Source: Verrucomicrobia bacterium IMCC26134
GTDB taxonomy: Bacteria > Verrucomicrobiota > Verrucomicrobiia > Opitutales > Opitutaceae
Direction of reading: 5' to 3'
Length of the DNA stretch: 64,000 bases
NCBI GenBank assembly: GCA_000972765.1
Contig: CP011265.1
Location: 1,969,501 to 2,033,500, forward strand
Numbering within the stretch: the stretch's first letter is position 1; every line of letters begins with the position of its first letter. Made by a program: the position numbers and the translations under genes. The notes under the pieces are model-generated. The model searched no databases. It was not told the origin of the DNA and saw only the letters and a list, made by a program, of their open reading frames with translations. Shown piece after piece: positions 1 through 8,774 of the stretch.

Positions 1-290
1 TCCAGGGCTGGTGCGAGTGAAGCGCGCAAGCCGGGCACTACGCGCCAAAGCGTAGGCGCGGTTGCGTCGTCGGGCTTGAGTCCAAGCAGCCGGTGCGCGG
101 CGGCGTTTGCATAAGCGATCTCGCCGTCCGAGTCGACGACCAGCAGGCCCTCCTGCAAGACGTTGAAAACGCGTTCAAACAATCCCCGCTCCCGTGCCAG
201 ACGCTGGGCCAGACCGGCCAGAGTAGGAGCGTCCAGCGTCTCGACGCGCTCGAGCATGCGCTCGAGTGATGTGGTTTTCTTGGCAGCCAT
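1..290 (-). CDS. PAS-domain sensor protein, probably histidine kinase (N-terminal fragment)
   Basis: The reading frame is open from an ATG at 290 to the left window edge, so only about 96 residues are visible. They begin with a charged helical stretch (ARG/GLU rich, residues 8-35), followed by a PAS-like fold: LFERVFNVLQEGLLVVD, then a DG turn and IAYANAAAHRLLGL. This pattern is typical of the PAS sensor of NtrB/PhoR-type kinases. The catalytic part lies outside the window, so the kinase call is inference. The gene starts 42 bp after the rnhB stop on the same strand and may be co-transcribed with rnhC-rnhB. Confidence 0.6.
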   Translation of the reverse strand, partial: MAAKKTTSLERMLERVETLDAPTLAGLAQRLARERGLFERVFNVLQEGLLVVDSDGEIAYANAAAHRLLGLKPDDATAPTLWRVVPGLRASLAPAL

Positions 291-332
291 GAAAAGGGTG
301 GACCGGCGTATTGAGTGGCGGGGTTCTCTTGC

Positions 333-1097
333 TTAATCGTCGGACAACAAGCCGAGCTGGCCAGGGTCGATACGGCTGGCGAAGAGTTTGCGGAGGAACG
401 TGTCCCGATGCTCGGCGCAACGCCCCAATCGCAAGACCGCCTCCCGGTGCTCTTCGGTGCCGTAGCCCTTGTGCTGGGCGAAGCCGTAACCGGGGAATTT
501 TGAATCGAGGTCGATCAACAGGCGGTCACGGGTCACCTTCGCTATGATCGAGGCCATCGCGATGCAAAGTGAGCGTGTATCGCCCTGCACAATCCCAGCG
601 TGCGGATAGGGAAAGCCGCGCAGTGCAAGGCCGTCGATGAGGATACGGGCGCGCACCTGGGGCTTATACGCGGCGATGTCTTCAGCGGATGAAAACAAGT
701 CAGGCTCGGATGGCGGGGCCACGAAGGCCGAAGGCGGATAAATGCCCTCAAGCGCGCGTCGCATGGCAAGTTTGGTGGCGCCCAGGATATTGAGCGACTC
801 GATCTCGGCCACATCGGCCGTGCCGAAGTTGGCATGTATTTCCCCCTCCGCGGCCAGCGCTTCGAACTCCAGGTAGAGCGCGTCGCGCTCGGCTACCGTG
901 AGTTGCTTCGAGTCGTTGATACGACGCGCGTTCGCATCCGCCCAGCGACTGCTCAAAAAATCGCGCGTCACCAGCACCGCCGCCGCCACCACTGGACCGG
1001 CCAAGGCTCCGCGACCGGCTTCATCGACGCCGATGAGTTCATCGTGCGCCTCGAGGTGCTTGAGATCAAAGCGGCGGAGTTGACGGCGGGGGGCCAT
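333..1097 (-). CDS. rnhB: ribonuclease HII
   Basis: This enzyme cleaves the RNA strand of RNA-DNA hybrids and nicks at single misincorporated ribonucleotides. The signature GVDEAGRGALAGPVVAAAV carries the first two acidic metal ligands (Asp25, Glu26). It is followed by NDSKQLT, LIDGLAL and MASIIAKVTRDRLL, which hold the other active-site acids, and by the C-terminal YGFAQHKGYGTEEH motif. The length of 254 residues is slightly above the usual 200-230, mainly because of an insertion after the first third. It lies 32 bp downstream of rnhC on the same strand, so the two RNase H enzymes are probably co-transcribed. Confidence 0.95.
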   Translation of the reverse strand: MAPRRQLRRFDLKHLEAHDELIGVDEAGRGALAGPVVAAAVLVTRDFLSSRWADANARRINDSKQLTVAERDALYLEFEALAAEGEIHANFGTADVAEIESLNILGATKLAMRRALEGIYPPSAFVAPPSEPDLFSSAEDIAAYKPQVRARILIDGLALRGFPYPHAGIVQGDTRSLCIAMASIIAKVTRDRLLIDLDSKFPGYGFAQHKGYGTEEHREAVLRLGRCAEHRDTFLRKLFASRIDPGQLGLLSDD

Positions 1098-1129
1098 GAG
1101 GCGCTAAACGTGCGTTAAGAACGGTTGCT

Positions 1130-2134
1130 TTACCACTCCATCTTAGGGGGAGGCGGCTTGAGCGGAAGTTCGTCGAGTTTACCCGCTTCGCTAACCACCT
1201 CGTAGGCAGTGCGGAAATGCAGCTTGGCGAAGTTACCCAAGGCACGCGCGCCAAAACGATTGATGATATCATGCGCCTGCACCTTGACCGCGGCACTGGC
1301 CCCCTTTTGCAATTTCGAGCCGTATTCCAGAGAGAGTTTGTGCATCTGGCGGACGTATTCCGCACGGGCCACGATCGAAGCCGCCGCGACCACCGGATCC
1401 TCCTCCGCTTTGGTTCGCATGCGCAGCTCAAAGCCGGTGACCCCGAGCTTAACCAATTCACGTTGCACAAGCGGAGTCTCGGTAAACTGGTCGAGCAGCC
1501 CCCAAGGCGCCGCCTTCTCTTTTAACGCCTCCTGCAAGGCGCGGGCATGCTGGAAGGCGAGAATCATATTCTGACTGCGAAAGCGCGTGCCCATGAGGCT
1601 GTTGTATTGGGCCATGCTGCTACACAGGATGGTCTTCACCACCACGCCGTGCGTATTGCGGATGATTTTATCCAATTCGAGGATTTTGCCCTCGGTGATT
1701 TTCTTCGAATCTTGTGCCCCCGCCGCACGCCAGGACTCGATCATGGATTTCGAGCCAATCACGGTCGCCGCAATCAACGGGCCGAAAAAGTCGCCTTTTC
1801 CCGACTCATCGAGTCCGGCGTGCGTCTCAAACCAGTCGGGATGCAAAACCTCGTCGTAGCCCAGTGTGGCCATGCCAGTCACCTCCGGCTCCAGTATCAT
1901 CGTGATGAACTCCTCGGTTCCTTTGCCTGCAACGACCAGCTTGCCGCTGGTATAAGCGGTCACATTGCAGTTAGCGCCCTTGAACGCGTAATCGGCATAC
2001 GCCACCTCAAACGCATCCCAACCGCGGCCCTTGAGGATTTCGCGGAGCTGCGCGCGCTTGGTAGCGTCGAGCTTGATCGTGTAGGTGCTGAGTTTCTTCG
2101 GCGCGGATCCGTCGCCGGAGGATGATTTTGCCAT
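1130..2134 (-). CDS. rnhC: ribonuclease HIII
   Basis: RNase HIII degrades RNA in RNA-DNA hybrids and is distinguished from RNase HII by an N-terminal TBP-like substrate-binding domain. Residues 15-90 match that domain (STYTIKLDATKRAQLREIL, then TAYTSGKLVVAGKG). The catalytic domain starts near residue 105 with HAGLDESGKGDFFGPLIAA and continues with QDSKKITEGKI and AAASIVARAEYVRQM. The 334-residue length fits the family. The ATG at 2134 opens the frame. Having both HIII and HII adjacent is unusual, because bacteria more often pair HI with HII or HII with HIII at separate loci. Confidence 0.93.
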   Translation of the reverse strand: MAKSSSGDGSAPKKLSTYTIKLDATKRAQLREILKGRGWDAFEVAYADYAFKGANCNVTAYTSGKLVVAGKGTEEFITMILEPEVTGMATLGYDEVLHPDWFETHAGLDESGKGDFFGPLIAATVIGSKSMIESWRAAGAQDSKKITEGKILELDKIIRNTHGVVVKTILCSSMAQYNSLMGTRFRSQNMILAFQHARALQEALKEKAAPWGLLDQFTETPLVQRELVKLGVTGFELRMRTKAEEDPVVAAASIVARAEYVRQMHKLSLEYGSKLQKGASAAVKVQAHDIINRFGARALGNFAKLHFRTAYEVVSEAGKLDELPLKPPPPKMEW

Positions 2135-2236
2135 GCATTCAACTGGTCACAAATTACGGCAAAAACCCATGAAAAATTATCCCCGATCTTTCGCAGCCGT
2201 CGCTTTTGTGCTCTGAATGCATCCTTCCTCCTTCAC

Positions 2237-3286
2237 GTGCCTATACCCGCCGACGTCCTAATCGCCAATCGCGATACCTTTCGCAACGCCCTGCTTGACT
2301 GGTATCGCGCCAACCGCCGCCGCTTGCCGTGGCGCGAGGAGCCTTCGCTCTACAAAACCGTGGTCAGCGAATTCATGCTCCAGCAGACGCAGGTAAAAAC
2401 GATGCTGCCTTATTTTGCACGCTGGCTGGAGGCGCTACCAAATTTCAAAGTGCTAGCCGCGGCCGAGGAGACACAGGTGGTGAAACTCTGGGAGGGACTC
2501 GGATACTATTCACGGGCGCGGAATCTACACCGCCTCGCTCGTGCCATCGTCGCCCTGCCCGAGCCGCCGCGCGCCCCGGAAGCATGGCGGGAGTTACCGG
2601 GCATCGGTCCCTACTCTGCCGCGGCGATCACAAGTATCACGTTTTCAGCGCCGATCGCCGTCGTGGATGGCAACGTGGTGCGTATCCTTTCCCGGCTCGT
2701 CGCCGACTCCACCCCGTATCGCGACAGCACCGCCGCCGCCAAGTCACTCGGGCCGCTCGCAGACGCTTTGCTCAACTCCGGCAGCCCAGGTGACCACAAC
2801 CAGGCCATGATGGAGCTCGGTGCGACCGTTTGCCACCGGAAGAACCCGCTTTGCACTGTCTGCCCGGTCTTAAACCTGTGCGCAGGCAGGCGTAGCGGCG
2901 AGCCCGAGGCCTACCCACGTCTCGCAGCGAAGATCATTGAGTCCCGAACCGTCTTCCGCGCCTGGTGTCGTCGCGATTCCGATGGCGCCGTCCTGCTGCA
3001 CCGGACCGCATCGTCTGCTCGAAGACTGGCCGGTCAACACGAGCTACCGTCCGCCGAGCACCTGGGTCTCAGCCCTGCCGCACTCGAAAAGTCAGGAGCA
3101 CTGCTTAAAACCAAGAAGCGCGGCATCACTCGGTATGCGTTTACCGAACCCATTCATGCGCTGCCCGCCCAAAAGGTATCGGCGCCTCTGGCCGACGGCT
3201 TGGTTTGGGTAGAGCCAACCCAGTTGGAAAGCGTGCTCATGTCCGGCCCGCACCGCAGATGGGTGCGTGAGTTACTGGCGGAGTGA
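2237..3286 (+). CDS. mutY: A/G-specific adenine DNA glycosylase
   Basis: MutY removes adenine mispaired with 8-oxoguanine in base excision repair. The catalytic segment is SEFMLQQTQVKTMLPYF (residues 45-61), the helix-hairpin-helix is LPGIGPYSAAAI, and the GPD Asp is in VVDGNVVRIL. A four-cysteine iron-sulfur loop follows with spacing C-x6-C-x2-C-x5-C (around residues 196-212). The C-terminal third is a degenerate Nudix-like 8-oxoG recognition domain. The start is GTG at 2237, since no ATG precedes PIPADVLIANRD in frame. The gene is divergent from rnhC with a gap of about 100 bp that must hold both promoters. Confidence 0.95.
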   Translation: MPIPADVLIANRDTFRNALLDWYRANRRRLPWREEPSLYKTVVSEFMLQQTQVKTMLPYFARWLEALPNFKVLAAAEETQVVKLWEGLGYYSRARNLHRLARAIVALPEPPRAPEAWRELPGIGPYSAAAITSITFSAPIAVVDGNVVRILSRLVADSTPYRDSTAAAKSLGPLADALLNSGSPGDHNQAMMELGATVCHRKNPLCTVCPVLNLCAGRRSGEPEAYPRLAAKIIESRTVFRAWCRRDSDGAVLLHRTASSARRLAGQHELPSAEHLGLSPAALEKSGALLKTKKRGITRYAFTEPIHALPAQKVSAPLADGLVWVEPTQLESVLMSGPHRRWVRELLAE

Positions 3287-3358
3287 TGATCCGCCCCTAT
3301 TCCAGTTCTACAGCAACTCGCCAACGACCACCGAGGCGACAGAGGCCCGTTTCAGGTT

Positions 3359-4306
3359 TTAACCAAACCGTTTCGCCACAAGCGCCTCGACGCGTTGCTT
3401 AGATAGTAAAACGTCCTCCGCAGACACGCGCGGACTGAGTTCCAGCGTAAGGAGATGCTCGGGACGCCAATGCCTGCTTATCATTTCGAAATCTACCCCT
3501 CCAGAGCCGATAGGTTGATGATCTTTGCCTTCAGCACTGACATCATGAAGGTGAAAGCCCAGCAAATGAGGAGCATAGCGGGCCAGATGCTCGTGATGCT
3601 TGAGCATGCCGATACCCTGTTTAATCTGGGCATGACCGGTATCGTGCCAATATCCGCAAGGGGCCTTCCCTTCGAGTTTTGAAAAAAGGGAATCAAAATC
3701 ATCGTCGACCGGCAGTTCCTCGAATTTCTCTCGGTTTTCGCAACCGAGCTTCACTCCCCTCGCCATGGCATAGGCTCCAATCTCTTCGATGCTGGCCAAA
3801 ACTTGATCCCAAGCCGGCACCATTTTTTTTCTCAGTTGGACGCAGGCCTTGCGCAAAACTTCCGCGTATTTTGGGTCGGCGGTCGTCGCATAGATGTGAT
3901 TCTTGAGATATGCGTTGATTTTGCGCGAAGGCGTAAACCAGAAAAATTTCACGCTACCCAGATGCAGCACCATCACTTTAGCGCCGACTTTTTCACTAAA
4001 ATCCAAGGTTCGTTTGGTCTGGCGAAGCCATTGTTCGTGACCACGATAGTCTATCGCTGAAGGCTGAAAAAGATTAGGCGCCGGTTGGTGCAGACCGGCG
4101 GGCAATGGGCAAAAATTATGCGTGGAGCTTACTTTTATAAAACCCTCGTGAAGGGCCTTTAATATCCCGGGGACCAAAATAATACGAATCCCATGACTCA
4201 ACTCTACGTGGGTAAAACCCATATCCGCGATTTCGCGCATCATCACGTAACCGTCGTTATGACGGAAGGAAGACCAACAACTTGAAAACGCGATTATAGG
4301 TTTCAA
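3359..4306 (-). CDS. sugar phosphate isomerase/epimerase-like TIM-barrel protein
   Basis: This 315-residue protein has the xylose-isomerase-like TIM-barrel pattern (AP endonuclease 2 superfamily). Beta strands end in likely divalent-metal ligands: THVELSHG near residue 34, VMVLHLGSVKFF near 110, LGCENREKFE near 187, GYWHDTGHAQIKQ near 218, LLGFHLHDVS near 247 and LTLELSPRVSAED near 285. The substrate is unknown. It is convergent with mutY. The rpsU terminator lies just upstream, so it likely has its own promoter in 4307-4375. Base composition is a little more AT-rich than its neighbours. Confidence 0.75.
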   Translation of the reverse strand: MKPIIAFSSCWSSFRHNDGYVMMREIADMGFTHVELSHGIRIILVPGILKALHEGFIKVSSTHNFCPLPAGLHQPAPNLFQPSAIDYRGHEQWLRQTKRTLDFSEKVGAKVMVLHLGSVKFFWFTPSRKINAYLKNHIYATTADPKYAEVLRKACVQLRKKMVPAWDQVLASIEEIGAYAMARGVKLGCENREKFEELPVDDDFDSLFSKLEGKAPCGYWHDTGHAQIKQGIGMLKHHEHLARYAPHLLGFHLHDVSAEGKDHQPIGSGGVDFEMISRHWRPEHLLTLELSPRVSAEDVLLSKQRVEALVAKRFG

Positions 4307-4375
4307 TTTCGTATACTAAGTCACCGGCAAACAGACTTCGTCAAGGACGGGAAAAACCACCGGATTTTTTGCCAT

Positions 4376-4424
4376 AAAAAAGCCGCACCCGCGATCACTC
4401 GCGGGCACGGCTTTAAAAAAAATT
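4376..4424 (-). terminator. intrinsic terminator of rpsU
   Basis: An inverted repeat (AAGCCG-N2-CCCGCGA, 4-nt loop, TCGCGGG-N2-CGGCTT) is flanked by A/T runs on both sides. On the minus strand it ends in CGGCTTTTTT, 35 bp after the rpsU stop. Two central base pairs are mismatched. It separates rpsU from the downstream isomerase gene. Confidence 0.8.
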
Positions 4425-4458
4425 ATGCGTAACGTCTTAGGCTAGTTTCAGCCAAGTA

Positions 4459-4656
4459 TTACTCAGCATAGCGGCGACGCAGCATCTGGGTGAAGGCCAT
4501 GACCTTCTCCTTGCGGCGACGCTTCTCGCAGGGCTTCTCGTTGTAGCGCTTGAAGCGGACATCTTTAATGATGTTTTCGCGCTCGAGCTTTTTCTTCAAG
4601 CGGCGCAGGGCGCGATCGACAGGCTCGTTTTTGCGGATTTTGATCTCGATGGACAT
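4459..4656 (-). CDS. rpsU: 30S ribosomal protein bS21
   Basis: This 65-residue, highly basic protein has the S21 signature: IKIRKNEPVDRALRRLKKK followed by ERENIIKDVRFKRYNEKPCEKRRRK. bS21 sits near the anti-Shine-Dalgarno end of 16S rRNA on the 30S platform and affects initiation. No purine-rich Shine-Dalgarno sequence precedes its ATG; upstream is CCGAGACCATTCAC. The gene is monocistronic: it is divergent from dnaE across about 208 bp and is followed by a clear terminator. It is relevant to the general lack of Shine-Dalgarno sequences in this window. Confidence 0.96.
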   Translation of the reverse strand: MSIEIKIRKNEPVDRALRRLKKKLERENIIKDVRFKRYNEKPCEKRRRKEKVMAFTQMLRRRYAE

Positions 4657-4864
4657 GTGAATGGTCTCGGTTCGGTTAGGTAAAAGTGAAGAACCAACCG
4701 GCCGTATCCGCCCTCGTCAACGGCAATCTTGCATTCGGCAAACTTCCTTTCCTCTTTCTCCCGCACAGACCCATATCCCTGCTTCAATTTTCATCCCACT
4801 TAGTCTAGCTTCCGCACTTTAACTACTCGCTAAGCCTGCCCGCCGCCTCCTGCTTCTCCATCCC

Positions 4865-7800
4865 GTGTCGCTCGCCGCCTCCGATTTCGTCCACCTCCAC
4901 GTCCATTCCGACTACAGCCTGCTGGACGGCGCCTGCAAAATCGACCGTCTCATGGCCCGCACCAAAGAGCTCGGCATGACCGCCGTAGCCCTGACTGATC
5001 ACGGCAATCTCTTCGGCGCGATAGAGTTTTTTAACGCCGCGAAATCCGCCGACCTCAAACCCCTCGTCGGTTGCGAACTCTACATCGCGCCCGGCTCCCG
5101 TCTCGAGAAAACGGGAAAATCCGAGGACGGTAAAAACTACTTTCATTTGGGCGTCCTGGCCAAAAACCTCAAGGGATACCAAAACCTGCTCAAGCTGGTT
5201 TCCGACGCTCATCTCAAAGGATTCTACTATAAGCCGCGCGCCGATCTCGAAACCCTCGCACGCCATGCCGAGGGACTCATTGGGTTCACCGGTTGTCTGG
5301 CCGCCGAGGTTCCCCAGCACCTCATGCACGGTCGCGAAGAGGAGGCCCGCGCCGCCTGCGCCCGCTACGTCGAAATTTTCGGCCGCGAAAACTACTTCGT
5401 CGAGATTCAGGACCACGGCCTCAAGGAGCAAAAAGCCGTCATCCCAGGCCTGCTCAAACTCGCTGAAGAGTTTGGACTCAAACTCATCTGTTCAAACGAC
5501 GTCCACTACGTCCGCGCCGAGGACGCCGCCTCCCACGATACCATGCTCTGCATCCAGACCGGATCAAAGGTCGCGGATGTAAACCGCATGCGCTTCGACA
5601 CCACTCAGTTTTACCTGAAGTCCACCGATGAGATGCTTAAACTCTTCGGCGAGTTTCCCGAGTCCCTGACCAACACCCGGCTCGTCGCCGAGATGTGCGA
5701 GGTCAAAATCCCCTTCCCCAAGGGTTCCGAACGTTACCCACGTTACCCGCTCCCGCCCGAGGTCATCACCGCACACGCCACCTCCACTTCTGCCGCCACC
5801 GCTTATCTCGCCCAACTCTGCGTGGAAGGACTGAAACGCCGCTACGGCACAGACCACGCCGCCATTACCGCCACTCCCGTCGTCGCCGAACGTCTCGCCA
5901 AGCTCGTCAATCTGCCCGAGGGCCAAAAACCCGCACCACCCGACTACTCCGGACTCAGCCCCGACGAACTCCTCGTCCTGCGCAACGGCTACGAACTCTC
6001 CATCATCAACATCACCGGCTTCGTGGACTACTTCCTCGTCGTCTGGGATTTCATCAACTGGGCGCGCGAACACCAAATCCCCGTCGGCCCCGGCCGCGGC
6101 TCGGGCGCCGGTTGCTTGGTGGCCTACCTTTTAGGCATCACCAATATCGACCCCATTCGCTTCGGCCTGCTTTTTGAGCGCTTCCTCAACCCCGAGCGTG
6201 TGTCGCCACCCGACTTCGACATCGACTTCTGCATGCGCCGTCGCGTCGAGGTGATTGATTACGTCCGCCAGAAATACGGCAACGCCTGCGTCGCCAACAT
6301 CATCACCTACGGCACCATGGGACCAAAGATGGTCATCCGCGATGTCGCCCGGGTCCAGGATCTGCCCTTCGCCGAGGCCGACCGCCTCGCCAAGATGATC
6401 CCCGACGAGCTTAATATCACTCTCGCCGACTCCATTAAAAAATCCGCCGAGCTCTCCGGAGAGATTGCCCGCAATCCCGTAGCCAAAAAAATCATCGACC
6501 AGGGTCTCGTCCTAGAGGGCATGGTGCGCAACACCGGCAAACACGCCGCCGGCATAATCATCACCGACCAGCCCCTCGAGGAGTTTGTCCCCCTCACGTT
6601 GCAAGAAGGCGACGTCACCGTGCAGTTCGACATGAACGCCGTTGGCAAACTGGGGCTGCTCAAGATGGACTTCCTGGGCCTCAAAACCCTCACCGTCCTC
6701 GCCGATGCAGTGGACAACGTTCACCGCACCGCCGACCCCGCGTTCGACCTCGAAAAACTCGGCCTCGAAGACCCCGTCACCTACAAGCTCCTCAACTCGG
6801 GCAAGACCATCGGCGTCTTCCAGCTAGAGTCCGGCGGCATGCAAGGCGCCGCCCGCCAGGTCGGCATCTCCACCATCGACGACATCAACGCCATCTCAGC
6901 ACTCTACCGTCCGGGCCCGATGCAGTTCATACCCGACTATGCGCGCGGCAAAAAAGACCCCGACTCCGTCGTATACCCACACCCGCTGCTCGAACCAGTC
7001 CTCAAGGAAACCTTCGGCGTCATCGTTTACCAGGAACAGGTGATGGAGTGCGCCCGCGTCATCGGCGGATACACCCTCGGCGGCGCCGACATGTTGCGTC
7101 GCGCCATGGGTAAAAAAGACGCCGATGCCATGGCCAAAGAGCGCGTCAAGTTCGTCGCCGGCGCCGAAAAACTTCACGCCATCCCCTCCGCCAAGGCCAA
7201 CGAGATATTCGATCTCCTCAACAAGTTCGCCCAATACGGTTTTAACAAGTCCCACTCCGCCGCCTACGCCGTCATCGCCTACCACACCGCGTATCTAAAG
7301 GCCAACTACCCCGTGCAATTCATGGCCGCCGTGCTCACCGCCGAGCTGGGCAACGCGGAGAAAGTCGCTCACTTCATCGCCGAAGCGGAGGCCATGAACA
7401 TAACCGTCCTCGGCCCCGACATCAACGAATCCCGCGAAACCTTCACCCCTGTCTTCAAAAACGAGGCCGCCTGGATTCGTTTCGGTCTGGCCGGAATCAA
7501 GGGCGTCGGCGAGCAGGCCGGCCAAAAAATCATCGCCGAACGCGAGGCCAACGGCCCCTTCCGCGATTTCCGCGACTTCCTCCTCCGCGTGGACAGCCGC
7601 GCCCTTAACAAACGCGTAGTCGAATGCCTCGTCGCAACCGGCGCTTTTGATTTTTCAGGCGCGCAACGCGAGGAGCTTTACCCGCAGATCGACGAGCACC
7701 TCTCCGCCCTCGCCGACCTCGTCCGTAAATACCCATCCCTGCGCAAAGATGCTCCCGACCTCAAATCCGTCGACGAAGCCCCGAAGGCCGAGACCCTCGC

Positions 7801-8737
7801 CTTCGATTTCGGCATGGAGCTTACAGCGCAGCCCCCGCCCCCGCCCGCCGTGCTCGCCGCCGAATTTGCCCAGCTCCTGAAACACAGCCGCCCGAGCGCC
7901 GCCGTCTCGATAGCCGCCAACCGCAACATCCCTGCTCCGTCCGCCGGCTTTGGCGACCTGCTATCTTCCCCCACAACAACCACGTCTGCCCAACCCGCCC
8001 CGCTCGCCGCCAAGACCAAGAGCCCCACCACCGCGCTCGCTTTCACCGCCGCCACCCGTCTCCAGTTCGAAAAGGAACTACTCGGCTTCTACGTCTCGGG
8101 TCACCCGCTCGACGCCTACGCCGGGCTTATCGAGGCCCTCGACACCTACCCTGTCGGCGAGCTCTTGGAGCAGGATGACCGCACCGAGTTCCGCCTCTGC
8201 GGCATCGCCGGTTCGCTCCAGAAGAAACTGGCTAAAAAAGATAATCGCCCGTGGATGGCATTCACCCTTCAGACGCGCCACGCGACAATCGGCCTCAATA
8301 TGTTTGCCGACGCCTTCGCCGCCTACGGCTCAACCCTCACGGAAAACGCACTCATCTGTGTGCTCGGCACCATCATAGTCGGCCAGGAGGGGCCGCGCAT
8401 CAACGTCAAGGAAGCGTATCCATTGCCCGGTTACACCTCCGCCAATCTGAAGCGCATCCGCTGGCTCCTTCATCCCGACCATCCACGCACAGTCGAATTC
8501 CTCCACCTCCTGCGCACCACTCTCGACAAACACAGCGGCGACACCCGGATCGACCTTGGCTTCGTCTTTGAGGACCGGGTGGCCGCTTTCGGCGAAGCGA
8601 GTTCCGCGCTGGGCTTTCGCTTCAGTTCCGAAGCCTACAAACCACTCCGCCAGCACCCCGCCGTCGCCGGTCTTCAGGTCGAGACCAAACGCCTTGAAAT
8701 CAAAAACGACCGCAAATGGGGACCGAAACGCGGTTAA
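4865..8737 (+). CDS. dnaE: DNA polymerase III alpha subunit
   Basis: This is the replicative polymerase catalytic subunit, 1290 residues. The N-terminal PHP domain starts with FVHLHVHSDYSLLDG (residues 8-22). The polymerase aspartates are in PPDFDIDF (about 449-456) and LLKMDFLGLKTLT (about 600). A helix-hairpin-helix region (IKGVGEQAG, about 880) and a C-terminal OB-fold (from about 1120) follow. Residues about 985-1060 form a low-complexity Pro/Ala/Thr linker (AQPPPPPAVLAAEF and on) before the conserved FEKELLGFYVSGHPL. The family usually has about 1150-1180 residues, and this linker accounts for much of the excess. The start is GTG at 4865. Confidence 0.97.
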   Translation: MSLAASDFVHLHVHSDYSLLDGACKIDRLMARTKELGMTAVALTDHGNLFGAIEFFNAAKSADLKPLVGCELYIAPGSRLEKTGKSEDGKNYFHLGVLAKNLKGYQNLLKLVSDAHLKGFYYKPRADLETLARHAEGLIGFTGCLAAEVPQHLMHGREEEARAACARYVEIFGRENYFVEIQDHGLKEQKAVIPGLLKLAEEFGLKLICSNDVHYVRAEDAASHDTMLCIQTGSKVADVNRMRFDTTQFYLKSTDEMLKLFGEFPESLTNTRLVAEMCEVKIPFPKGSERYPRYPLPPEVITAHATSTSAATAYLAQLCVEGLKRRYGTDHAAITATPVVAERLAKLVNLPEGQKPAPPDYSGLSPDELLVLRNGYELSIINITGFVDYFLVVWDFINWAREHQIPVGPGRGSGAGCLVAYLLGITNIDPIRFGLLFERFLNPERVSPPDFDIDFCMRRRVEVIDYVRQKYGNACVANIITYGTMGPKMVIRDVARVQDLPFAEADRLAKMIPDELNITLADSIKKSAELSGEIARNPVAKKIIDQGLVLEGMVRNTGKHAAGIIITDQPLEEFVPLTLQEGDVTVQFDMNAVGKLGLLKMDFLGLKTLTVLADAVDNVHRTADPAFDLEKLGLEDPVTYKLLNSGKTIGVFQLESGGMQGAARQVGISTIDDINAISALYRPGPMQFIPDYARGKKDPDSVVYPHPLLEPVLKETFGVIVYQEQVMECARVIGGYTLGGADMLRRAMGKKDADAMAKERVKFVAGAEKLHAIPSAKANEIFDLLNKFAQYGFNKSHSAAYAVIAYHTAYLKANYPVQFMAAVLTAELGNAEKVAHFIAEAEAMNITVLGPDINESRETFTPVFKNEAAWIRFGLAGIKGVGEQAGQKIIAEREANGPFRDFRDFLLRVDSRALNKRVVECLVATGAFDFSGAQREELYPQIDEHLSALADLVRKYPSLRKDAPDLKSVDEAPKAETLAFDFGMELTAQPPPPPAVLAAEFAQLLKHSRPSAAVSIAANRNIPAPSAGFGDLLSSPTTTTSAQPAPLAAKTKSPTTALAFTAATRLQFEKELLGFYVSGHPLDAYAGLIEALDTYPVGELLEQDDRTEFRLCGIAGSLQKKLAKKDNRPWMAFTLQTRHATIGLNMFADAFAAYGSTLTENALICVLGTIIVGQEGPRINVKEAYPLPGYTSANLKRIRWLLHPDHPRTVEFLHLLRTTLDKHSGDTRIDLGFVFEDRVAAFGEASSALGFRFSSEAYKPLRQHPAVAGLQVETKRLEIKNDRKWGPKRG

Positions 8738-8774
8738 TTAAAATACTAGCCCCGCCCTCGATTCGCCCGTGCGA

